In this document: positions 1 through 5,157 of the stretch, one piece after another
How the letters are laid out: each line of letters begins with the position of its first letter
Numbering within the stretch: position 1 is the stretch's first letter
Origin: an uncultured archaeon
GTDB taxonomy: Archaea > Thermoproteota > Nitrososphaeria > Nitrososphaerales > CALBXV01
Length of the DNA: 10,094 bases
NCBI GenBank assembly: GCA_937890045.1
Contig: CALBXV010000245.1
Span: 1-10,094 of the forward strand
Direction of reading: 5' to 3'
Notes under the pieces: generated by a model
Databases searched by the model: none
Told to the model about the DNA's origin: nothing
Seen by the model: the letters and a program-made list of their open reading frames with translations, nothing else
Made by a program: the position numbers and the translations under genes

Positions 1-1
1 T

Positions 2-673
2 ACAGGTGCAGCCTATGAAGACTTAGAGAACATTTATGCTGGAGGTGAAGCGGCACAAGAGAGAATGGGAGAGTTAGACGTAAGAGAAGGAAGAAGAGCA
101 ACTAGAATGGGCAGAGGAAGAACTACTGGTGCTATCGGAGGCGCAAAGGCAGGTGCTAGTATTGGATCTACATTTGGGCCAGTTGGGGCAGCCGTAGGTA
201 CTGTTGCTGGTGCAGGAATAGGTAGTATTGCAGGAAGCGAATTTGGAGAGAAATATGCTTTTGTTCCTGGAAGAATGCTTCAATTTAAAAGCCCTTTTGA
301 AAAAAGAGCACCTGCGGGGCAAGTACCAGAGTATGATGTTCCTGTAAAATTTCATATGTCTAAGAAAGCTCAATTAAATAAGCAAATTAGCGATATGAAT
401 GCCTATATAAAAAGAAGTCAAATGCAAATGAATCAAGCTCAATGGACAAATGCTTTTACAGATATGATGAATACTGCTTTAACAGTTTTTGCTACCAATC
501 CTCAGGCTGTGTCTTCTTATAATAAATATAAACTTTTTGGAGAAGGTGAGCTTGGAGATTTCTTTAAACCAGAGATGTGGGAATCTTGGAAAGGATATGA
601 TCAGAGTAAAGACATTCGACTTTCCAATTTATTTCAAGGTGATTGGGTTCCTGGAAAAAGTTCTGTACGCTAA
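2..673 (+). CDS. Glycine-zipper protein, likely phage internal virion/ejection protein (5' end missing)
   Basis: The frame is open to the left edge, so 223 residues are visible and the true start probably lies outside. An ATG at 65 would give 202 residues, but its upstream purines (GAGAGA) are weak and the codons before it read as normal protein, so I treat the gene as 5'-partial. After a charged, Arg-rich stretch comes a glycine zipper (bases about 125-235): glycines every three or four residues among Ala, Ile and Val. Such segments form tightly packed membrane-active helices and occur in phage ejection proteins such as the T7 gp14 type. A Gln/Met/Asn-rich amphipathic region follows (about 365-500), then a C-terminus rich in Trp, Phe and Gly. 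There is no cysteine and no signal peptide in the visible part. It ends with TAA 33 bases before the next gene. Coding is near certain; the role is inferred from the zipper, size and position. Confidence 0.9.
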   Translation, partial: TGAAYEDLENIYAGGEAAQERMGELDVREGRRATRMGRGRTTGAIGGAKAGASIGSTFGPVGAAVGTVAGAGIGSIAGSEFGEKYAFVPGRMLQFKSPFEKRAPAGQVPEYDVPVKFHMSKKAQLNKQISDMNAYIKRSQMQMNQAQWTNAFTDMMNTALTVFATNPQAVSSYNKYKLFGEGELGDFFKPEMWESWKGYDQSKDIRLSNLFQGDWVPGKSSVR

Positions 674-695
674 TGATAGAAGTTCTTTATAAAAT

Positions 696-700
696 AGGAT
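696..700 (+). promoter_or_regulatory. Ribosome binding site for the 1004-residue protein
   Basis: AGGAT lies six bases before the ATG at 707 in a very A/T-rich leader. It is only a moderate Shine-Dalgarno match, but it is the sole candidate in the 33-base gap and supports the 707 start. Confidence 0.55.
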
Positions 701-706
701 AAATAA

Positions 707-3700
707 ATGCCAAACGGTTTTGATTGGGAAAGTTTTCTAGCCGACCTTTATAAAGGTGGTTTAAAAGGCTTAGAATATACACCCCCTGATACATCTGAAT
801 CTGCTGGGGCAGATCAGTTGGGTGGCTATACATATAGTGAAGATGTTCTTAAAATGCTCAAGAAAGCCTGTACTGAAAGAGGTGGGACTTGGGATAAAGA
901 AAATCAAACCTGTGAAACAGGCTATCAGGCTGAAGATGTTGCTGAGTGTGAAGTTGATGCAGAAGGTAATGATAACTGTCCTGAAGGAGAGAAATGCTTT
1001 AATGGTCAATGTATAGATATAGGTGAATACGATACAGACTTTGAATCTTTTATGAAAGGGTTCAATGTTGGGGGATATTGTAAAGGAGGATCTGGCAATA
1101 CTAAAGATTCTTGTGAGGCTGATCAAGGTGAATGGGTACCATTTTATACTAGCTCTGATGACGAAGGAATGTTTGGTGGCGGTCTGTATCAATGGATGCA
1201 GGATAATTTTGATCTTCCTGAGGGATATGAAGAATACTTTGCAACGCTTACATTCCCTATGCAGGACTTTCTCGATCTATTGGGAACTCTTCCTGAGATT
1301 GAAGCGAAAGAAACAGAATTAGTTACCCGTGCATATGAAATATCTGAGAATGAAAGAGACAGACAACAATCTTTAATAGATGAGGCTTACGTCAATGGAT
1401 ATTTAAGTGTAGCAGAAAGAGACGAATTAATACAAGATGCATATAATCTCTCTGAACAAGCATATCAAAATCAGGTCGGTCTCGAAGCTCAAAAAGAAAG
1501 AATTGAATCCGCTCTTGCAGATGGTACTCTCACTGAAGCAGAATATGAAACATTGGTTAGCCAGCTTGGTGAGTTTGAAGGCAAAATTTTTCAGAATATG
1601 CAGAATGCCATCAATGGTGCCATTGAGAAAAAATTACAGACTAGAATTGAAGCAGGAGAGGCTCTAACATCTGCTACTGAAGCGGCACAAGCTAAGTATC
1701 TTACCGGATTTGAATCAGCCGAAGCTCAAAAAACTATTGGAGAGCGAAGAGCTGGACTTCAAAAAGAGATGGGAGAGCTTAGGTCTAGAAGAGACTTTAC
1801 TACATCTTTTCAGAACGTAAGAGGGACATTACTGCAAGAACTCCCAATGGCAAGAGAGATTCTTAAATCTCAATTTGCAGGTGCAGGATATGTAGAATCA
1901 GAAGAAGATAAAATTTATAGACAGACTAGAAATAATCTAGGAAGAATTGTAGGTCAGACATTCTTGCCTGCGTTGCAAGAGATAGCTAAAGCTTATAATG
2001 TTTCTGTTAAAGACCTATCAGACGAATATGATGTCAGAACAGGTGCTCTAACGAGAGAATATGGTGAGTGGGATCCCGATACAGGGGAGATGGTAAGCGG
2101 AGGCAGAGTTACAAAGCAGGCTCGAAGACAATTTGATATATTAATGGGTTCTTGTTCTGACCCAGAATATGGAACAAAAAAAGATTGTGAAGCAAATGGT
2201 GGTACATGGGCCGAAGGTGCTATTGAAAGAGAATTTGGTCTTGATCTTGACGATATTTCAGATACAGCATCACAAGCTATTGATACAGCAGAACTTGCGA
2301 TGGCTGGCGATGAACTTGCTAGAGACGAGGCACTTCAGGCTCAGGAAGCAACAAGACGTGATATAGAATTTAGAAGAAATCAAGCGGATGCTGGTTTATT
2401 AACCGATGCTGAAATAGATCAATTAAACAAAGATGAAGCTCTTTGGAATATCAGAAAAGCTATGGATGAGAGATTGGCTGGAGTTGAAAGCTTTATCAGT
2501 GATTGGATGGGATCTGTTATGGATCAATATGGCCTTGTCAAAGGTCTCGATATTGGTGTACCGTGTGAGGATGGCGAAAAGAAATGTCCTGATGGTAGCT
2601 GTATAGATGAAGATGAGGATTGTCCTGATGACGGTGATGGCTTAACCTGTCAGGAAAAGTGCGATGAAGCTAGAAAAGAATGTTATGCAAATAATGATCC
2701 GTCGACATATGGGATGTGTGATCAGAATTATGAACAATGTATGACATCTTGTGGTAATGGCGATGGTAATGGAGATGTTAAAAGATATAGTTGCGATGAA
2801 GCAGGCGAAAAATGTGTTGAAGACGAAAACGGATCATTTGAAAATTTGGCTTTGTGTCTAGCTTCTGGTTGCGAACCTGATGAAATACCACATAATTGTG
2901 TAGATGGAAATTGTGTTCCAGCCGCAGAAAATAGCCCAGGTCAATATCCTTCTATTGAACTTTGTGAAGCTGATTGCGGCGACGGAGATGGTGGTGATGG
3001 TGGCGACTGTCGTGAAATTGGTTGTCCTGAAGATGAAGAGTGTGTTGAAATTTCAGCACCAGACTATGAAGGGATTAAACAAGGTACTGCCGGAGCATTT
3101 CGTGGGGAATATGAATGTAGACCCATAGATAAGAAAAAAGATTCAACAGATTGTGAACGATGTATTGAACTTGCAGAAGAAGCCGGAGAAAATCCGAATG
3201 AATTATGTTATGGAGAAGGTAAACCTTGTGGGTCTAGAGAAGGGCCTCTAGACGATATCGAAGAAGAAATTGATCCTAGTTGCCCAGATTGTGGGCCTAT
3301 ACCAAATGTTCAAAATATTATTGGAGAAATGGGAGAAGGGGCTGGAGTTGATGCTGAATATAGAAGTCGTTTATCGCAGTGGGAAGCATGCTGTGAAGCC
3401 GAAAAGAATAAAACTCCATGTGATAGTTGGTGTGCTAATCAACCATCTGAAGACAATAAGCGTGACTATAGCAAATGGCTTGAAATGGCTCCTGCTGGAT
3501 GTAGCCCTGCTGATTGCTCAGCTAGATACGGTGCTAATTTCATCACATCTGGCCCTAGAAATCTATTAGTTGGAGATAATCCTGGAGGTCGTGAATTGGT
3601 TCAGGTCACCCCGATAGGAAGTAAAAACGTGAGAGGGCCTAGTCTTCTCGATCAGATAAATGATACTGGACTAAGCTATTCCTTTGGAGAGAGTAGTCTC

Positions 3701-3721
3701 TTGAAAGACCTATACAAATAA
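707..3721 (+). CDS. Large cysteine-rich modular virion protein with helical core
   Basis: This 1004-residue acidic protein is not recognised as a named family. Residues 55-136 hold eight cysteines in short modules, including a CPEGEKCFNGQC element at 91-102. Residues about 195-480 and 505-610 are Glu/Ala/Gln-rich and probably long helices or coiled coil, with one cysteine pair at 483/494. Residues 620-937 hold 34 more cysteines, separated by Asp/Gly linkers, and include a mirrored cysteine hairpin (648-682) and two C-C-C-C repeats (696-757). The last 65 residues lack cysteine. No signal peptide or membrane segment is seen. In T7 gene order its place matches gp15, the middle internal-core protein, but the cysteine modules are unlike gp15. 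Similar C..C..GGTW and YxC-type modules are, from memory, common in marine phage structural proteins. A fibre or tail-associated role is the main alternative. Coding is certain; the role is uncertain. Confidence 0.95.
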   Translation: MPNGFDWESFLADLYKGGLKGLEYTPPDTSESAGADQLGGYTYSEDVLKMLKKACTERGGTWDKENQTCETGYQAEDVAECEVDAEGNDNCPEGEKCFNGQCIDIGEYDTDFESFMKGFNVGGYCKGGSGNTKDSCEADQGEWVPFYTSSDDEGMFGGGLYQWMQDNFDLPEGYEEYFATLTFPMQDFLDLLGTLPEIEAKETELVTRAYEISENERDRQQSLIDEAYVNGYLSVAERDELIQDAYNLSEQAYQNQVGLEAQKERIESALADGTLTEAEYETLVSQLGEFEGKIFQNMQNAINGAIEKKLQTRIEAGEALTSATEAAQAKYLTGFESAEAQKTIGERRAGLQKEMGELRSRRDFTTSFQNVRGTLLQELPMAREILKSQFAGAGYVESEEDKIYRQTRNNLGRIVGQTFLPALQEIAKAYNVSVKDLSDEYDVRTGALTREYGEWDPDTGEMVSGGRVTKQARRQFDILMGSCSDPEYGTKKDCEANGGTWAEGAIEREFGLDLDDISDTASQAIDTAELAMAGDELARDEALQAQEATRRDIEFRRNQADAGLLTDAEIDQLNKDEALWNIRKAMDERLAGVESFISDWMGSVMDQYGLVKGLDIGVPCEDGEKKCPDGSCIDEDEDCPDDGDGLTCQEKCDEARKECYANNDPSTYGMCDQNYEQCMTSCGNGDGNGDVKRYSCDEAGEKCVEDENGSFENLALCLASGCEPDEIPHNCVDGNCVPAAENSPGQYPSIELCEADCGDGDGGDGGDCREIGCPEDEECVEISAPDYEGIKQGTAGAFRGEYECRPIDKKKDSTDCERCIELAEEAGENPNELCYGEGKPCGSREGPLDDIEEEIDPSCPDCGPIPNVQNIIGEMGEGAGVDAEYRSRLSQWEACCEAEKNKTPCDSWCANQPSEDNKRDYSKWLEMAPAGCSPADCSARYGANFITSGPRNLLVGDNPGGRELVQVTPIGSKNVRGPSLLDQINDTGLSYSFGESSLLKDLYK
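869..2209 (+). repeat. Three dispersed copies of a CEA-x2-Gx-W cysteine module in the 1004-residue protein
   Basis: Copy 1 is at 869-913 (residues 55-69, C-TERGGTW then NQTC). Copy 2 is at 1079-1135 (residues 125-143). Copy 3 is at 2153-2209 (residues 483-501). Copies 2 and 3 share C-x10-C-E-A-[DN]-x-G-x-W, and in all three the Trp lies exactly seven residues after the last listed Cys. The DNA of the copies has diverged, so these are old protein-level repeats, not recent duplications. Two cysteines per module suggest a small disulfide-closed or metal-closed loop inserted between helical parts. Confidence 0.7.
1373..2446 (+). repeat. Three copies of a helix-turn-helix-like G-x-L-[ST]-x-A-E-x3-L motif
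   Basis: Copies lie at 1373-1444 (residues 223-246), 1499-1570 (265-288) and 2375-2446 (557-580) of the 1004-residue protein. All match G-x-L-[ST]-x-A-E-x3-L, preceded by a helix ending in Ala/Asp/Asn. The first two are tandem with a 42-residue period. The pattern (helix, glycine turn, Leu-Ser/Thr helix cap, Ala-Glu helix) is that of a short helical hairpin resembling the SHOCT type of motif. It may be an oligomerisation or packing unit; no function is claimed. Confidence 0.6.
2648..2752 (+). other. Mirror-symmetric six-cysteine helical hairpin (residues 648-682)
   Basis: The cysteine spacing is C-x3-C-x6-C, an 11-residue loop, then C-x6-C-x3-C (Cys 648, 652, 659, 671, 678, 682). Spacings of four and seven keep all three cysteines on one face of a helix. 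The mirrored second half would let two antiparallel helices join by three disulfide rungs (648-682, 652-678, 659-671). This recalls the alpha-hairpinin and CHCH folds, which use two rungs. The loop carries Asn, Asp, Pro and Gly, as expected for a turn. The spacing is seen directly; the pairing is inferred. Confidence 0.6.
2792..2977 (+). repeat. Two tandem four-cysteine modules (residues 696-757)
   Basis: Module 1 is C696-x6-C703-x13-C717-x4-C722. Module 2 is C731-x4-C736-x16-C753-x3-C757. Both run Cys, short turn, Cys-Val, a Pro/Asn/Gly-containing loop, an aromatic residue (Phe/Tyr), then a helix-like L-C-x3/4-C end. The second is followed directly by a Gly/Asp linker (757-768). These look like small disulfide-stabilised units strung on flexible linkers. 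Confidence 0.6.
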
Positions 3722-3725
3722 GGAG
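3721..3725 (+). promoter_or_regulatory. Strong Shine-Dalgarno site overlapping a stop codon
   Basis: AGGAG begins on the last base of the TAA that ends the 1004-residue protein and lies five bases before the ATG at 3731. It is the best ribosome binding site in the window. It supports the small 64-residue gene as real and suggests it is translated efficiently, possibly by ribosomes finishing the upstream gene. Confidence 0.8.
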
Positions 3726-3730
3726 AAAAC

Positions 3731-3925
3731 ATGAATACAGACCCTAGTAAAGTTATATTGAACGCATACATGAATAAACATAAGTCCTGCGGTAAGTGTC
3801 AAAAGAGATGGAAAGGAATGAAGAAAAGATTTAATTTAAACGAGACACCACAATTTTTAGCTAAGAGAGCTAAGAACAGTGGTAATCTCAATGATTTAGT
3901 AAATATGTTATGGGAGAATAAGTAA
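3731..3925 (+). CDS. Small basic protein with a CGKC motif
   Basis: This is a 64-residue Lys/Asn-rich basic protein that I do not recognise. A short N-terminal helix is followed by SCGKCQKRW (Cys 20 and 23), a basic patch, a TPQFLAKRAKNSGN segment and a C-terminal helix. It is real: it has the strongest Shine-Dalgarno in the window and overlaps the next gene by one base (TAATG). The single CxxC could be half a zinc site completed by dimerisation, or a thiol pair; the protein is far too short for a thioredoxin fold. It is the only protein here, other than its Cys-rich upstream neighbour, that has cysteine. Possible roles are a minor virion protein, an assembly chaperone or an accessory factor for the neighbour, all speculative. 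Confidence 0.85.
   Translation: MNTDPSKVILNAYMNKHKSCGKCQKRWKGMKKRFNLNETPQFLAKRAKNSGNLNDLVNMLWENK
3912..3916 (+). promoter_or_regulatory. Ribosome binding site for the 410-residue protein
   Basis: GGGAG sits eight bases before the ATG at 3925, inside the last codons of the 64-residue gene. With the TAATG overlap at 3923-3927 it implies translational coupling and fixes the start at 3925. Confidence 0.65.
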
Positions 3926-5157
3926 TGCCTAATGGTTTTGAAGATGTAGCTAGAGGCGGAGCTACAGCACTTACAGATATGATGAAGCAAATGGCGCCTA
4001 CTATGGTACAGAATTCGCTTCAGAATGATTTTCGAATGAAGCATCTACAAACTCAGTTAGATGCAACTAAAGAAAAGCAGTTGGCAGACTCAGAATTGAG
4101 TTTAATAACTAATTTATGGAATACAGGAGATTACCCTTTAATATTAGATTCATTCGACAAAGGAACGTGGGAGACTGAGCAGGCTAATCAAGCTGTAACT
4201 AAATTGAGACCAATAGCTAGTGCTAAATCTCGTACGATAAAAGAGTTTAGAAAGTGGATGGCAGATGGAAATCTTAAGAAAGTAAGAGAAGAATCGTATA
4301 GAGCTTCGGCTGTATCTCCAGCTTTGGAGGCTCAAGTTAAAGCTTTTCTCTCTGGAAATGTTCAGGATAAACGAAATTTGGTGAATTCATATTTAAGTAT
4401 GTATCCTAATCATCCGCAAGCAGATATGATAAGAGAAGTGAATGCTACAAATCCTGAGCAAGCATTAGCTCTATTTGTATACAATGCACAGGCGAGTGCG
4501 GCAGGATTGACAGCGTTGGGGAACATACTAAAGAATCCAGAAGAATTAATTACTACAGATCCAAATCTTTATAATGATATATCTAGACGATATAAGGATC
4601 TTATGGGTTCGGTAATACCTGGTAAGTATAATATGGATTTTATAAACGCAACGACGAGATTAGGTTTAAATCCTGAAATGGTTTATAATAAAAGTGTAGT
4701 AATTGCGAACAGAATCTGGCAGGAACATAATGAAACTGTCGAGCCTGAGGAGCAAAAGGGACGAATAGAACAATTTGTTGTTGATCAATTAACTTCAGAC
4801 CCAAATTCTCTTGCATTTAGAGAATTTATGAAAGAATTGGGAATAGAGGTATCTACCGAATCTGAAGAAGAAGAAAAGCCAGGGCTTTATGAACGAGGGA
4901 AAGGATTTCTTGCAGAGGTCTTTGCAGGGGAAGAAGTACCTGAAGATGTAGAACAATTTGCTACTGGTCAATGGGAGTTGCCTTCGGGCGAAGATGTTTC
5001 GATACGAAAATCTGGTGATAAATTTACAATTAGAACTACAAAAAGCTGGATTAACGAAGAAAGTCAAAGAACGAAAACTAAGGCACAAGGATCATATCCT
5101 AATTGGGTTGATCTATCTATAGAAGAACTTAGAAAGCTCGCACTTCAGAAGAGATAA
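3925..5157 (+). CDS. Uncharacterised, mainly helical, cysteine-free protein (putative internal virion protein)
   Basis: This 410-residue protein has no family I recognise. Residues about 12-60 are Met/Gln/Leu-rich and amphipathic, probably coiled coil. Residues about 60-300 look all-helical, with an Ala-rich stretch at 180-200. An acidic linker at 311-318 (Glu-rich) separates a C-terminal part (about 340-410) whose alternating pattern (WELPSGEDVSIRKSGDKFTI) suggests a small beta-hairpin domain with a final basic helix. It has no cysteine, no signal peptide and no clear membrane helix. It starts MPNGF, as does the 1004-residue protein. It lies between the small CGKC gene and the 1447-residue gene with one-base overlaps on both sides, so it is very likely co-translated and works in the same particle. 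A scaffold or internal-core component is possible; I have no direct functional evidence. Confidence 0.93.
   Translation: MPNGFEDVARGGATALTDMMKQMAPTMVQNSLQNDFRMKHLQTQLDATKEKQLADSELSLITNLWNTGDYPLILDSFDKGTWETEQANQAVTKLRPIASAKSRTIKEFRKWMADGNLKKVREESYRASAVSPALEAQVKAFLSGNVQDKRNLVNSYLSMYPNHPQADMIREVNATNPEQALALFVYNAQASAAGLTALGNILKNPEELITTDPNLYNDISRRYKDLMGSVIPGKYNMDFINATTRLGLNPEMVYNKSVVIANRIWQEHNETVEPEEQKGRIEQFVVDQLTSDPNSLAFREFMKELGIEVSTESEEEEKPGLYERGKGFLAEVFAGEEVPEDVEQFATGQWELPSGEDVSIRKSGDKFTIRTTKSWINEESQRTKTKAQGSYPNWVDLSIEELRKLALQKR
5147..5153 (+). promoter_or_regulatory. Weak purine-rich leader of the 1447-residue gene
   Basis: AGAAGAG ends three bases before the ATG at 5157 and is a poor Shine-Dalgarno. 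The TAATG overlap (5155-5159) suggests that re-initiation by ribosomes ending the 410-residue gene does most of the work. Confidence 0.4.

Noticed and set aside
74..373. Open frame of 99 residues on the minus strand.
   Set aside because: It is antisense to the glycine-zipper gene, has no ribosome binding site and reads as Ser/Cys-rich low-complexity translation of the Gly/Ala codons opposite it.
489..692. Plus-strand frame overlapping the end of the first gene and reaching into the short gap.
   Set aside because: It lacks a ribosome binding site, lies out of frame inside a real gene and its composition is typical of a shadow frame.
688..705. TATAAAAT and GATAAATA octamers before the 707 gene, resembling a -10 box or a T4-type late promoter.
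   Set aside because: They lie only 2-19 bases before the start codon in a very A/T-rich gap, with no -35 element; a transcript from here would have almost no leader. Composition explains them.
770..1192. Open frame of 140 residues on the minus strand within the 1004-residue gene.
   Set aside because: It has no start signal or plausible protein composition (Phe/Ile/Thr-rich) and is fully covered by a convincing + strand gene.
46..1691. A 14-base exact direct repeat, TGAAGCGGCACAAG, at 46-59 and 1678-1691.
   Set aside because: Both copies are in coding sequence (EAAQ in each protein) with no further similarity around them; one such match in 10 kb of biased composition can arise by chance.
3785..3805. 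Thioredoxin-like active site (CGKC) in the 64-residue protein.
   Set aside because: The protein is too short for a thioredoxin fold and lacks the cis-proline region; only the CxxC itself is reported.
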